64,000 nt of DNA from Fodinibius sp964490705. Lineage in GTDB: Bacteria > Bacteroidota > Rhodothermia > Balneolales > Balneolaceae. The position numbers and the translations under genes were made by a program. The stretch lies in contig CAZBCG010000007.1 in the NCBI GenBank assembly GCA_964490705.1, positions 109,150 through 173,149 of the forward strand, in the 5' to 3' direction. How positions within the stretch are numbered: the first letter of the stretch is position 1; each line of letters opens with the position of its first letter. The notes beneath the pieces are model-generated. The model saw nothing but the letters and a program-made list of their open reading frames with translations, was not told the origin of the DNA and ran no database searches. Shown here one piece after another: positions 52,574 through 63,153 of the stretch.

Positions 52574-55500
52574 TTATGAGTCATCTTCTTCCACATCAGC
52601 TTCTGCTGCAGGTGCTTCCTCTTCGCCATTGGGTTCTCCGGCTCCGCTGAGCTCTTCGAACACCTTGGCTACTTCCTGCTCATCTTCATCCAGTTCGGCC
52701 TTCTTGCCAACGATGAGATCATCGTATTTGCGCAGACCGGTACCGGCAGGTACTTTGTGCCCGACAATCACATTCTCTTTGAGACCCTGTAGCGTATCTT
52801 TCTTGGCCTCGATAGATGCTTGCGTCAGCACTTTGGTTGTTTCCTGGAAGGATGCTGCAGACAACCAGCTTTCTGTAGAGAGGGCTGCACGCGTAATTCC
52901 AAGCAGGATTGGCTTCGAAATAGCCGGTTCTGCTTCGCGTGTTTCGATCTCTTCTTCACCTTCTCTGATAAGCTCGTTATTCACATCGCGAACTTCACGG
53001 CGGTCAAGGATGGCTCCCTGTTTGAGATCACTGCCGCCGGTTTCAGTGACAACATATTTTCCGATAAGCTCATCGTTCTTATTGTTGAGCTCGAATCGGT
53101 CAACTTTATCTCCTTCGAGATACATAGTATCGCCGGGATCGGTCACTTCAACTTTCTGCATCATGGTGCGAACAATGGTTTCAATGTGCTTGTCATTGAT
53201 CTTCACACCCTGCAGACGATAAACCTCCTGAATCTCATTCACGAGGTACGATTGTACGGCATACGGTCCGAGAATATTCAGAATTTCTTCGGCCGGAATG
53301 GTACCGTCAGACAGCTGCTGACCAGCTTCAACATAATCATTCTCCTGAACCAAGATGTGCTTGGACAGTGAAATGAGATATGTTTTCTCGGTCTTGCCGT
53401 CTTTGCTTTCAACGATAACTTCCTGCTTGCCTCGCTTACGTCCGCCAAAACGAACAATACCGTCAATTTCAGAAACAGCAGCAGGATCGCTTGGTGAACG
53501 AGCCTCAAAGAGCTCGGTAACACGCGGCAGACCCGCTGTAATATCTTTCGATTGACCGGTAGATCGAGGAATCTTGGCAAGAACCTGTCCGGCAGAAACG
53601 TCCTGTCCGTCATCAACCACAATGTGGGTGTCAACGGGCAGCGTTTTTTCACGGACGCGATCATCTTCACCTTTCACCAACAAGGTTGGCACCAGCGAGC
53701 GATCTTTGGAATCGATAACTACTTTTTCGCGGTGACCGGTTTGAGCATCCGTCTCTTCCGAGAAGGTGATATCTTCCATGATATCCTTGTACTCAATGGT
53801 ACCGTCGATTTCCGCATAAATATTGGCATTGTACGGATCCCACTTACAGATCGGCTGATCCTTCAGGATTTCATCGCCTTCCTCAATCAACAGCTCGGAA
53901 CCGTAAGGGATGTTATAGGTCGTGAGTACCTTGCCTTCTTCGTCAACAATTTTGACTTCTCCGGCTCGACTCAAGACTACATCGTGGATCTCTTCGCCGT
54001 CATCATATTCAACGACACGGATATTTTCGAACTCAGCAGTCCCTTCGAACTTGGCCTTGTGCATGGATTCGGACTCCATACGAGAAGCCGTACCACCTAC
54101 GTGGAATGTTCGGAGTGTAAGCTGCGTGCCGGGCTCACCAATAGATTGAGCCGCAATTACACCTACTGCTTCACCAACCTGAACCATCGTTCCGCGGGAC
54201 AGATCTCGTCCATAGCACTTGGAACATACACCGTGCTCGCTTTCGCAAGTAAGTACCGATCGAATTTCAACTTCCTCAATAGAAGTTTCGGCGATACTCT
54301 TGGCTACGTCTTCATCAATCATCTGATTGGCTTCACAGAGAAGATCATCAGAAATAGGATCGTAGATATCGTGCAGCGAAACGCGACCCAGAATACGATC
54401 TTCGAGGCTCTCGATAACATCCTCGTTATCTTTGAGCGCCTTCATCTTAATTCCACGCAACGTACCGCAGTCTTTCTCATTAATAATGATATCCTGAGAA
54501 ACATCGACGAGACGTCGCGTCAGGTAACCGGCATCCGCTGTTTTAAGAGCAGTATCAGCCAGACCCTTACGAGCACCGTGCGTAGAAATAAAGTATTCAA
54601 GCACCGTCAGTCCCTCACGGAAGGAGGAAAGAATGGGATTCTCGATCACCTCATTACCTTCCTGCATGGAACTTTTCTGTGGCTTCGCCATCAGTCCACG
54701 CATACCGCCAAGCTGACGAATCTGCTCTTTGGAACCACGCGCACCGGAATCGGCCATCATGAACACCGGGTTAAATCCTTCCCGATCTTCAGTCAGTGCT
54801 TCGAACAGCGATTCGGAAACACGATTTGTGGTACTTGTCCACTTATCAATAACTTGGTTATACCGCTCGTTGTCGGTAATGAAACCCATCTCATAACGTT
54901 CGGTAATTTCAGTAACTTCATCCTGTGCTTTCTGGATGAGTTTCTGCTTTTCATCCGGAACAACAATGTCTTCCAGACTAAACGAAATTCCGCCGGTAGT
55001 TGCCTGCTCAAATCCAAGACGCTTCATTTCGTCTAAAAATTCAGCAGTGCGCGATGTACCTACTTTATAATGTACATCACCAATGAGCGATCGTAGCTCT
55101 TTCTTGCCAAGCGTACGATTGATATAGCCCATCTCTTCAGGCAGAATTCTGTTGAAGATCACACGACCGGTTGTCGATTTGATAATCTCGTAACCATCGC
55201 CTTCTTCATCCGGAATTCGAATATTGATTTTGGCATGCAGATCCAGTCGATCACGATCATAGGCAATCAGTACCTCATCGAGGTTAGCAAAGGTTTTTCC
55301 TTCACCTTTCTGATCACTAGCCATCTTGGTCATATAGTAAATACCCAAGACCATATCCTGCGACGGAACCGCAATGGGTCCACCGTTGGCAGGACTCAAG
55401 ATATTATGTGATCCAAGCATCAAGACCGATGCTTCAAGAATCGCATCATGGCTCAATGGCAAGTGAACCGCCATCTGGTCACCGTCAAAGTCGGCATTAA

Positions 55501-56908
55501 ATGCAGTACAGGAGAGCGGATGCAGTCGCACTGCTTTCTCCTCAATCAGTACTGGCTGATACGCCTGGATACCGAGCCTGTGCAGCGTCGGTGCACGATT
55601 CAGCAGAATGGGGTGTCCATCAATAACATTTTCCAGTACTTCCCAAACAACCGAGTCGCGGCGATCAACAACCTTCTTCGCCGATTTCACGGTCTTCACA
55701 TATCCACGCTCAATCAAGCGGCGGATAATAAATGGCTTGTAGAGTTCTACCGCCATCTCCTTCGGAAGACCACATTGATGCATCTTCAGCTCGGGACCAA
55801 CAACAATTACGGAACGGCCGGAATAGTCCACACGCTTACCGAGCAAGTTCTGTCGGAATCGTCCGCTCTTACCCTTCAGCATATCACTGAGCGATTTCAG
55901 CGGACGATTGTTATTTCGTACGGCATTGGATTTTCGAGAGTTGTCATACAGTGAGTCAACCGCCTCTTGCAGCATTCGCTTCTCATTACGGAGGATCACA
56001 TCCGGCGCCTTAATATCAATCAGGCGCTTCAAGCGATTGTTTCGGATGATCACTCGTCGATACAGATCGTTGAGATCCGAAGTTGCAAAACGTCCACCTT
56101 CAAGCGGTACCAGCGGTCGCAATTCCGGAGGAATAACAGGAATCACACTCTGTACCATCCACTCGGGACGGTTCTCAGTGTGCTGATTAGCAGCACGGAA
56201 CGATTCAATAACCTGCAGGCGCTTCAGCTTTTTCTTCTTACGCATCTGCGAGGTTTCATTTCGTGCCTCATAACGAAGTCGGTACGCCAGCTCATCAAGA
56301 TTCTGCGTAGAAAGCAGTTCCTGAATAGCTTCGGCGCCTTCCTTGGCACGAAACTTCTCTTTGTTGTCGTCGTCCATCTCCCACTGATCTTCGGGGAGCT
56401 GCTCCTGAATATCGTAATACTCTTCTTCGGAGATCAAGTCACCTTTCTTGTAACCGAGATCGCGGGCCACACCCGGATTCATTACAACATAGGTCTCGTA
56501 ATAAACAATCTTCTCAAGGTTCTTCGAAGAGTATCCGAGTAAGTATGCAAGTTTGTTAGGTAGTGATTTGAAGTACCAGATATGTACCACGGGCACAGTC
56601 AGCGAAATATGTCCCATTCGCTCACGGCGTACCGCTTTTCTGGTTACTTCGACGCCACAGCGGTCACAAATAATCCCTTTGTAACGGATTCTTTTGTATT
56701 TGCCACAGTGGCATTCATAATCTTTAACCGGACCAAAGATCTTTTCACAGAAAAGACCGTCCATTTCCGGTTTAAAGGTACGATAGTTGATTGTTTCGGG
56801 AGTCAAGACTTCGCCATGCGAACGCGAGAGAATAGTCTCTGGCGATGCAAGAGAAATACCAATTTTATCGAAGTCTTTCGAAACTGTTAATGTGTTAGTA
56901 GTCGGCAA
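52574..56908 (-). CDS. rpoC: RNA polymerase beta' subunit
   Basis: This 1,444-residue protein has the zinc ribbon (CHCGKYKRIRYKGIICDRCG), the catalytic NADFDGDQMAVH loop (about residue 470), the bridge/trigger helices and the late CESEHGVCSKCYG zinc site. It starts with TTG (complement of 56906-56908), backed by GGAGGT six bases upstream (56915-56920). It is the last gene of the operon and ends at the terminator at 52517. The C-terminus has an acidic tail. Confidence 0.97.
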   Translation of the reverse strand: MPTTNTLTVSKDFDKIGISLASPETILSRSHGEVLTPETINYRTFKPEMDGLFCEKIFGPVKDYECHCGKYKRIRYKGIICDRCGVEVTRKAVRRERMGHISLTVPVVHIWYFKSLPNKLAYLLGYSSKNLEKIVYYETYVVMNPGVARDLGYKKGDLISEEEYYDIQEQLPEDQWEMDDDNKEKFRAKEGAEAIQELLSTQNLDELAYRLRYEARNETSQMRKKKKLKRLQVIESFRAANQHTENRPEWMVQSVIPVIPPELRPLVPLEGGRFATSDLNDLYRRVIIRNNRLKRLIDIKAPDVILRNEKRMLQEAVDSLYDNSRKSNAVRNNNRPLKSLSDMLKGKSGRFRQNLLGKRVDYSGRSVIVVGPELKMHQCGLPKEMAVELYKPFIIRRLIERGYVKTVKSAKKVVDRRDSVVWEVLENVIDGHPILLNRAPTLHRLGIQAYQPVLIEEKAVRLHPLSCTAFNADFDGDQMAVHLPLSHDAILEASVLMLGSHNILSPANGGPIAVPSQDMVLGIYYMTKMASDQKGEGKTFANLDEVLIAYDRDRLDLHAKINIRIPDEEGDGYEIIKSTTGRVIFNRILPEEMGYINRTLGKKELRSLIGDVHYKVGTSRTAEFLDEMKRLGFEQATTGGISFSLEDIVVPDEKQKLIQKAQDEVTEITERYEMGFITDNERYNQVIDKWTSTTNRVSESLFEALTEDREGFNPVFMMADSGARGSKEQIRQLGGMRGLMAKPQKSSMQEGNEVIENPILSSFREGLTVLEYFISTHGARKGLADTALKTADAGYLTRRLVDVSQDIIINEKDCGTLRGIKMKALKDNEDVIESLEDRILGRVSLHDIYDPISDDLLCEANQMIDEDVAKSIAETSIEEVEIRSVLTCESEHGVCSKCYGRDLSRGTMVQVGEAVGVIAAQSIGEPGTQLTLRTFHVGGTASRMESESMHKAKFEGTAEFENIRVVEYDDGEEIHDVVLSRAGEVKIVDEEGKVLTTYNIPYGSELLIEEGDEILKDQPICKWDPYNANIYAEIDGTIEYKDIMEDITFSEETDAQTGHREKVVIDSKDRSLVPTLLVKGEDDRVREKTLPVDTHIVVDDGQDVSAGQVLAKIPRSTGQSKDITAGLPRVTELFEARSPSDPAAVSEIDGIVRFGGRKRGKQEVIVESKDGKTEKTYLISLSKHILVQENDYVEAGQQLSDGTIPAEEILNILGPYAVQSYLVNEIQEVYRLQGVKINDKHIETIVRTMMQKVEVTDPGDTMYLEGDKVDRFELNNKNDELIGKYVVTETGGSDLKQGAILDRREVRDVNNELIREGEEEIETREAEPAISKPILLGITRAALSTESWLSAASFQETTKVLTQASIEAKKDTLQGLKENVIVGHKVPAGTGLRKYDDLIVGKKAELDEDEQEVAKVFEELSGAGEPNGEEEAPAAEADVEEDDS

Positions 56909-56960
56909 GGATGTACCTCCGGATTGACTTTATTTAACAGTATAAATTCTGTTGTTGTAA

Positions 56961-59900
56961 TTAGTCGATGTGAATTTCAAGGCCGAGACCCATCATTTCG
57001 CGTAGCAGTACCTTAAAGGATTCGGGGACGTCACCTTCAGGCAGGTTCTCACCTTTCACAATAGCTTCATAAACGCGTGAACGACCTTTCACATCGTCAC
57101 TTTTTACCGTAAGCATCTCTTTAAGGATGTTGGAAGCACCATAAGCATACAGTGCCCAAACCTCCATCTCACCGAGACGCTGTCCACCAAACTGAGCTTT
57201 ACCGCCCAACGGCTGCTGTGTAATAAGCGAGTATGGTCCAATAGATCGAGCGTGCATCTTGTCCTCAATCAAGTGATTGAGCTTAAGCATATAGATGTAG
57301 CCCACCGTTGATTGCTGATCCATCGGTTCACCCGTGCGACCATCATACAACGTTACGCGACCATCGCGTGGCAGACCGGCCTCTTCCATCTTGTCTTTAA
57401 CCTGCTCTTCCGTTGCACCGTCAAAAATGGGGGATGCAAACTTCACACCCATCTTCTTGGCTGCCCATCCGAGAATCGTCTCGTACAGCTGACCAAGGTT
57501 CATTCGTGATGGTACACCCAGCGGGTTCAGGCAAATATCAACAGGCGTTCCGTCTTCCATATACGGCATATCTTCTTGCGGAACAACCTTGGCGATCACA
57601 CCCTTATTACCGTGTCGGCCGGAAAGCTTGTCACCTACTTGCAGCTTACGCTTCTTGGCAACATAGACTTTCGCTTTCTGGATGATTCCAGGCGGCAGAT
57701 CATCGCCTACCTGAATCTGATACTTGCGTCGTTTGGCTTCAGTATCAATTTCTCTTCGCAGATCCCGATAGTTTTGAAAGAGCAACTTCACGTGTTCTAC
57801 CAATTCATCATCAGTAGCCCAAGCGATGTTCTCATTAATATTAACGGGATCCAGTTCTTCAAAATCTGACTTGCGATACTTCTGACCTTTTTCGATCAGC
57901 TCTACGCCGTTAAAGTCATAGACTCCCGGAGAGGTTTTATCCCGAAGCAAGGTGTAAAGCTTATCCACCATCTTGCTGTTGAGTTCATCAACTTTTTCCT
58001 GATGGCGCTCGTTTTCAAGTTCAACCTGCTTCTTCTCCTCTTTGCGGGAAATCTGCTCATCACGCTTACGGCTAAAGAGCTTGGTATCAATTACCGTACC
58101 GGAAACTCCGGGTGGTACTTTCAGTGATGCATCTTTCACATCACCGGCTTTGTCACCGAAAATAGCGCGGAGCAATTTCTCTTCCGGCGTGGGATCGGTT
58201 TCGCCCTTCGGCGTAATTTTACCGACCAGAATATCACCGGGATTAATTTTTGCTCCCGTTCGGATGATTCCCTGCTCGTCAAGATCCTTCGTAGAATCTT
58301 CACTTACGTTGGGGATCTCACGGGTCAGCTCTTCTTCACCACGCTTGGTATCGCGCACTTCTTGTTCAAACTCTTCAATGTGGATGGATGTATAAATATC
58401 ATCCTGAACAATACGTTCAGAAACGACAATCGCATCCTCAAAATTGTACCCTCTCCACGGAACAAAACCTACCAGCAGGTTACGTCCCAGGGCAAGCTCA
58501 CCCTGATCAGTAGCACAACCATCGGCCAATGTCTGACCTTCGACAACCTTGTCGCCAACTTCCACAATGGGCGTCTGGTTGATGGTCGTATCCTGATTGG
58601 TACGCTCAAACTTGGAGAGCTTGTACTTTTTAACACCTTCGTCGAAGTAGCACTGTTGCTCCATCTCGGAACGATCGTACTTCACGTGGATCTCTTCGGC
58701 ACTTACATACACCACTTCGCCATCTTCTTCGGCCGTAATAATGGCACGAGAGTCTTTGGCCGCACGGTGCTCAAGTCCGGTTCCAACAACCGGCGCTTCG
58801 GGACGAAGCAACGGTACTGCCTGACGCTGCATGTTCGCACCCATAAGAGCACGGTTTGCATCGTTGTGCTCCATAAATGGAATCAACGCGGCAGCAACAG
58901 AAGTAATCTGATTGGTGGAAACATCCATATACTCAACCTCATCCGGCTTGGCCAATCCAACTTCGCCATCACGGAAACGAGAGAAAATTTGATCATTCTT
59001 GAAGACGCCTTTCTTATCAAGTGGGGCGTTTGCCTGTGCAATCACCGTTTCATCTTCCTGCTCAGCAGAAAGATATTCGATGTCTTCGGTTACTTTGCCT
59101 TCTTCAAGCTTGCGATACGGCGTTTCAATAAATCCAAAATCATTCACTTTGGCGTGCACACAGAGGGAAGAAATCAATCCAATATTGGGTCCCTCGGGTG
59201 TTTCAATCGGACATAAGCGTCCGTAGTGTGTATAGTGAACGTCACGAACCTCAAAGCCGGCTCGTTCACGAGTCAATCCACCAGGCCCCAATGCCGACAT
59301 ACGACGTTTGTGCGTCAGCGTGGCAATTGGGTTGGTTTGATCCATAAACTGCGACAGCTGGTTGGTACCAAAGAAGGTGTTGATCACCGACGAAATGGTA
59401 CGCGCATTCACCAGATCTTGTGGTGTCAGCTGCTCAGCATCTCGAGAGTTCATTCGTTCCTTAATAGTTCGCGACATGCGGGCCAATCCAATAGAAAACT
59501 GCTGGCCGAGCTGCTCACCAATGGTACGCACGCGTCGGTTACTCAAGTGATCAATATCATCGACCTGAGCTTTCATATTTTTGAGTCGGATTACCTCTTT
59601 GATAATGGCCACGATATCTTCTTTTACGAGATACCGGATATCCATATCCACATCCAGCTTCAATCGCTTGTTCAAGCGATAGCGACCAACTTCTCCGAGA
59701 TCGTATTTTTTATCGCTGAAGAACAACCGCTCAAGCACCTGTCGTGCTGTTTCGGGATCCGGCATCTCACCAGTACGAATCTGCTTGTAAATTTCACCGA
59801 GAGCAGATTCTTCGTCGTGCGTAGGATCTTTACGAAGCGTGTTCATAAAGACATCACGCTCGGAATCTTCGGGCTCCATATTTTGGATGCGTACTTTCTC

Positions 59901-60794
59901 GACATCCGCTTCTTTAAGGAGACCGTAATCATCTTCGGTCAGCTCGTGATCAATTTCGAGCAGTTTATTGCGTGACATCGCCTCGGTCACTTCGCCGGTA
60001 TCATCATCGACAACTTCTTCCATCTTCTCTTCGACGATATCAACCGCAAGACGCTCACCGACAAGCTCTTTTTTGTACTGCTTCTTGTTTTCAAGCTCGA
60101 CAACTTCGGAATATCCGAACAAGTTGAAGAGTTCATCATCCGAAGAATAGCCAAGTGCTCGTAACAAGGTAGTGAATGGAACCTTCTTCTTACGATCAAT
60201 ATAGGCCCAGAGCACATCTCGGATGTCGGTAGAAAACTCGATCCAAGATCCTTTAAATGGAATCACGCGGGCGTTATACAGCTGGGTTCCGTTCGGGTGC
60301 ACGTTCTGTCCAAAGAATGCGCCCGGTGAACGGTGAAGCTGAGATACAATTACGCGCTCAGACCCATTGATGATAAAGCTTCCCTTTTCGGTCATCCAAG
60401 GGAGATCACCGAGAAACACTTCCTGTTCGATCGTTTCGGTGGTTTCATCGTCATCATCAACAGCAGAAAGACGAATTTTGGCCTTCAGAGGAACGGCGTA
60501 AGATAGGCCGCGCTCCTGGCATTCCTTCATGCTGTACTTGGGCGTATCCACGCTGTAGTGCATGAATTCCAGGATATGTGTTTCTCGAGAATCCTGAATA
60601 GGAAAATTTTCGTTAAAAATCTTTTGAAGACCTTGGTTCTTACGGTCTTCGGGTGCTACATCCAGCTGGGTAAACTGTTCAAACGATTCGAGCTGAATAT
60701 CCAGAAAATCAGGATAATCGAGAACATGTTCAGTACTGGCAAATGATAAGCGGTCGGTGAAAGGAATTTTCTCCATTTTACTCTGTTTACTCAA
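56961..60794 (-). CDS. rpoB: RNA polymerase beta subunit
   Basis: This 1,277-residue protein has the typical beta subunit regions, including the rifampicin-pocket segment (SQFMDQTNPIATLTHKRRMSALGPGG) and the C-terminal clamp (QLGGKAQFGGQRLGEMEVWALYAYG). No large insert is evident. It starts with TTG (60794-60792) with an AGGAGAGG-like site upstream. It is separated from rplL by 165 bp that contain a hairpin, and from rpoC by 52 bp. Confidence 0.97.
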   Translation of the reverse strand: MSKQSKMEKIPFTDRLSFASTEHVLDYPDFLDIQLESFEQFTQLDVAPEDRKNQGLQKIFNENFPIQDSRETHILEFMHYSVDTPKYSMKECQERGLSYAVPLKAKIRLSAVDDDDETTETIEQEVFLGDLPWMTEKGSFIINGSERVIVSQLHRSPGAFFGQNVHPNGTQLYNARVIPFKGSWIEFSTDIRDVLWAYIDRKKKVPFTTLLRALGYSSDDELFNLFGYSEVVELENKKQYKKELVGERLAVDIVEEKMEEVVDDDTGEVTEAMSRNKLLEIDHELTEDDYGLLKEADVEKVRIQNMEPEDSERDVFMNTLRKDPTHDEESALGEIYKQIRTGEMPDPETARQVLERLFFSDKKYDLGEVGRYRLNKRLKLDVDMDIRYLVKEDIVAIIKEVIRLKNMKAQVDDIDHLSNRRVRTIGEQLGQQFSIGLARMSRTIKERMNSRDAEQLTPQDLVNARTISSVINTFFGTNQLSQFMDQTNPIATLTHKRRMSALGPGGLTRERAGFEVRDVHYTHYGRLCPIETPEGPNIGLISSLCVHAKVNDFGFIETPYRKLEEGKVTEDIEYLSAEQEDETVIAQANAPLDKKGVFKNDQIFSRFRDGEVGLAKPDEVEYMDVSTNQITSVAAALIPFMEHNDANRALMGANMQRQAVPLLRPEAPVVGTGLEHRAAKDSRAIITAEEDGEVVYVSAEEIHVKYDRSEMEQQCYFDEGVKKYKLSKFERTNQDTTINQTPIVEVGDKVVEGQTLADGCATDQGELALGRNLLVGFVPWRGYNFEDAIVVSERIVQDDIYTSIHIEEFEQEVRDTKRGEEELTREIPNVSEDSTKDLDEQGIIRTGAKINPGDILVGKITPKGETDPTPEEKLLRAIFGDKAGDVKDASLKVPPGVSGTVIDTKLFSRKRDEQISRKEEKKQVELENERHQEKVDELNSKMVDKLYTLLRDKTSPGVYDFNGVELIEKGQKYRKSDFEELDPVNINENIAWATDDELVEHVKLLFQNYRDLRREIDTEAKRRKYQIQVGDDLPPGIIQKAKVYVAKKRKLQVGDKLSGRHGNKGVIAKVVPQEDMPYMEDGTPVDICLNPLGVPSRMNLGQLYETILGWAAKKMGVKFASPIFDGATEEQVKDKMEEAGLPRDGRVTLYDGRTGEPMDQQSTVGYIYMLKLNHLIEDKMHARSIGPYSLITQQPLGGKAQFGGQRLGEMEVWALYAYGASNILKEMLTVKSDDVKGRSRVYEAIVKGENLPEGDVPESFKVLLREMMGLGLEIHID

Positions 60795-60896
60795 AGGAAC
60801 CTCTCCTTTAAAATTAATTAGATGGTGATGAGCAGAATTTGCCGCTTCAGATACACTTTATAAAAAGCGAAATACTAGCATGCAAATAGACGCCAA

Positions 60897-60929
60897 TAGC
60901 CAATACCGCAAAAACAGCGATATTGGCTA
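60897..60929 (-). promoter_or_regulatory. hairpin in the rplL-rpoB gap
   Basis: A 9-bp stem (60897-60905 and 60921-60929) plus CGC/GCG inside, separated by one C-A mismatch, encloses AAAAACA. In E. coli the same position holds an attenuator and an RNase III site that reduces rpoB expression. No strong T-tract follows on minus, so processing or partial attenuation are both possible. Confidence 0.55.
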
Positions 60930-60959
60930 ATTGACAAATTGTAAGATCGTTGAACGAAA

Positions 60960-61331
60960 TTACTTCAGTTCAACTTCTGCACCGGCATCTTCAAGCTGAG
61001 ACTTGAGGTCTTCGGCTTCTTCTTTAGAGACACCTTCTTTAATTGGATTGGGTGCATTGTCAACCAATTCTTTTGCCTCTTTAAGACCGAGACCAGTGAT
61101 GCCACGAACTTCCTTAATAACGGCAATTTTCTTGTCGCCGGCTCCGGTAAGAACAACATCAAATTCTGTTTGCTCTTCTCCGCCGTCGCCATCGCCGCCA
61201 CCGGCTGCTACTACTGCGCCTCCGGTTGCGGGTTCAATGCCGTATTCTTCTTCAAGAAAGTCAGCAAGTTCGTTTGCTTCTTTTACAGTTAAGTTGACTA
61301 ATTGTTCAGCTAATTCTTTAACGTCAGCCAT
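60960..61331 (-). CDS. rplL: ribosomal protein bL12 (L7/L12)
   Basis: This 123-residue stalk protein has the N-terminal dimerisation helix (ELAEQLVNLTVKEANELADFLEE), a Gly/Ala hinge (VVAAGGGDGDGG) and the C-terminal domain (KIAVIKEVRGITGLGLKEAKELVDNAP). It binds translation factors. It is downstream of rplJ. Confidence 0.97.
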   Translation of the reverse strand: MADVKELAEQLVNLTVKEANELADFLEEEYGIEPATGGAVVAAGGGDGDGGEEQTEFDVVLTGAGDKKIAVIKEVRGITGLGLKEAKELVDNAPNPIKEGVSKEEAEDLKSQLEDAGAEVELK

Positions 61332-61387
61332 TTGATTATTTCTCCGATTGATCTTTGAATTGAAAATTCGTTGTGTTGTTATTTGTA

Positions 61388-61912
61388 TTACTCGTCGCCT
61401 TCTTCGGCGATTGTTTCAAGGGCTCCGGCGATGTTCCGGCCGGGAGCTTGTAGTGCACTAACCACATTAGAAACAGGACCAAGCAAGAGACCAACAATGT
61501 CTCCGATAACCTCGGTCTTAGACTTCATAGCAGCCAAAGTTTCCAACTCATCCTCACCGTAATAATCTCCGTCGATGATTGCAGCCTTAAACTTGGGCTT
61601 TTCTGTTTCCTCAAATAATTTTTTAATCACTTTAGCGGGTGCGGCAAGCTCTTCTTCCACAAAGGCAAAGCCATTTTGGTTCACCAAGTGGGGATATAAA
61701 TCTTCATATCCGCCAACTTCGTCCATGGCTCGCTTAACCAAGGTATTTTTATACACCTTGTATGTAATATCACCTTTGAAGAATTCGCCACGCATATCGT
61801 TGACCTCTGTCACCGACATCCCCGAATAGTTGGTTACATATACTGCACCTGCGCTATTCAGATTTTCGGTAATTTCTTCAACAGTTGCTTTCTTTTCTGC
61901 TAATGTTGGCAT
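61388..61912 (-). CDS. rplJ: ribosomal protein uL10
   Basis: This 174-residue protein matches uL10: globular domain (TVEEITENLNSAGAVYVTNYSGMSV), then the helix that binds L7/L12. It is the stalk base and autogenous repressor of rplJL in other bacteria. It lies 24 bp after rplA. Confidence 0.96.
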   Translation of the reverse strand: MPTLAEKKATVEEITENLNSAGAVYVTNYSGMSVTEVNDMRGEFFKGDITYKVYKNTLVKRAMDEVGGYEDLYPHLVNQNGFAFVEEELAAPAKVIKKLFEETEKPKFKAAIIDGDYYGEDELETLAAMKSKTEVIGDIVGLLLGPVSNVVSALQAPGRNIAGALETIAEEGDE

Positions 61913-61936
61913 TATTCAGTTCCTAATTTTAAAACG

Positions 61937-62635
61937 TTATGCAGACATTACAGATGAACGACTCAATGGAATGCTTGGGCCCATGCTTGAGCTCATAAAC
62001 GCACTTCTGATATACAATCCTTTTGCAGAAGCGGGTCGGAGCCGCATAACCGTTCGCATAAATTCCAGAGCGTTTTCACGAAGCTCCCTGGCATCGAAGC
62101 TTACTCGTCCGATTGATGCATGCAGAATTCCGTAGTCATCCACACGAAAATCAATCTTTCCAGCTTTTGCTTCTTCGATAGCGTCAGCAATATCGTTCGT
62201 AACTGTTCCACTCTTGGGATTGGGCATTAGTCCACGCGGACCCAAAATGCGTCCGAGCTTACCAATTTGTCCCATAACATCCGGAGTGGCGACAATTACA
62301 TCTACGTCTGTCCATCCATCTTCAATTTTCTCGATATACTCTTCGAGACCTACATGATCTGCTCCGGCCTCTTCGGCTTCTTCTTGCTTAGCTTCGTTAA
62401 CCAAAGCTAATACGCGAACTTCCTTACCCGTGCCATGTGGCAGAGTCACAGAACCGCGCACCATTTGATCGGCATGCCGTGGATCAACACCCAGGCGCAA
62501 GTCCAAATCAACGGATGCATCGAAGTTCACCGTAGAGGTTTTCTTCACAAGATCACACGCCTCCTCCAGAGTGTATTCCAACTCGGGATCGATGAGCTCT
62601 GCGGCGTCTTGGTACTTCTTTCCTCGTTGTGCCAT
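61937..62635 (-). CDS. rplA: ribosomal protein uL1
   Basis: This 232-residue protein has the uL1 motifs (RLGVDPRHADQMVRGSVTLPHGTGK, MGQIGKLGRILGPRGLMPNPKSGTV). It binds 23S rRNA near the E site and in other bacteria represses its own operon. It lies 16 bp after rplK. Confidence 0.97.
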   Translation of the reverse strand: MAQRGKKYQDAAELIDPELEYTLEEACDLVKKTSTVNFDASVDLDLRLGVDPRHADQMVRGSVTLPHGTGKEVRVLALVNEAKQEEAEEAGADHVGLEEYIEKIEDGWTDVDVIVATPDVMGQIGKLGRILGPRGLMPNPKSGTVTNDIADAIEEAKAGKIDFRVDDYGILHASIGRVSFDARELRENALEFMRTVMRLRPASAKGLYIRSAFMSSSMGPSIPLSRSSVMSA

Positions 62636-62651
62636 AAATTAATTTTACCTT

Positions 62652-63083
62652 CTATTTATCTCTTTGCACTCGAAGCCCCATACTTCGGGCAGTTCCTGCA
62701 ATCATCTCAGCAGCATTTTCAATCTCAAACGCATTGAGATCTTTCATCTTCTGCTCTGCTATCTCTTTGCACTGGGTCCAGGTCACGCTACCAACTTTGG
62801 TACGGTTGGGTTCGCCTGATCCGGATTCAATTCCAGCAGCTTGTTTTAGCAGTACTGCAGCAGGTGGAGTTTTGGTTATGAATGTAAACGACTTATCCTG
62901 ATACACCGTAATTTCGACCGGGATAATTGTGCCGGCCTTTTCTTGTGTAGCAGCATTAAAAGCCTTACAAAACTCCATAATATTAATTCCAGCCTGACCT
63001 AAAGCAGGTCCGACGGGAGGAGCAGGGTTTGCCTGTCCGCCACGAATCTGGAGCTTAAGTACTTGATCTACTTTTTTTGCCAT
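62652..63083 (-). CDS. rplK: ribosomal protein uL11
   Basis: This 143-residue protein has the uL11 motifs (KLQIRGGQANPAPPVGPALGQ, FITKTPPAAVLL) and the C-terminal rRNA-binding domain. It is part of the GTPase-associated centre and lies 70 bp after nusG. Confidence 0.97.
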   Translation of the reverse strand: MAKKVDQVLKLQIRGGQANPAPPVGPALGQAGINIMEFCKAFNAATQEKAGTIIPVEITVYQDKSFTFITKTPPAAVLLKQAAGIESGSGEPNRTKVGSVTWTQCKEIAEQKMKDLNAFEIENAAEMIAGTARSMGLRVQRDK

Positions 63084-63153
63084 TTTAATTTACTGCTTGT
63101 ACTTATTTGTTTGCCGCGTAATAGCTCACTTTGCATCAAGTGATTTTAAATGG

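Noticed and set aside
53552..55036. A 494-residue open frame on the plus strand inside rpoC
   Set aside because: It is the shadow of the strongly coding rpoC frame on the minus strand. It has no own ribosome-binding site, and its protein has no recognisable domain.
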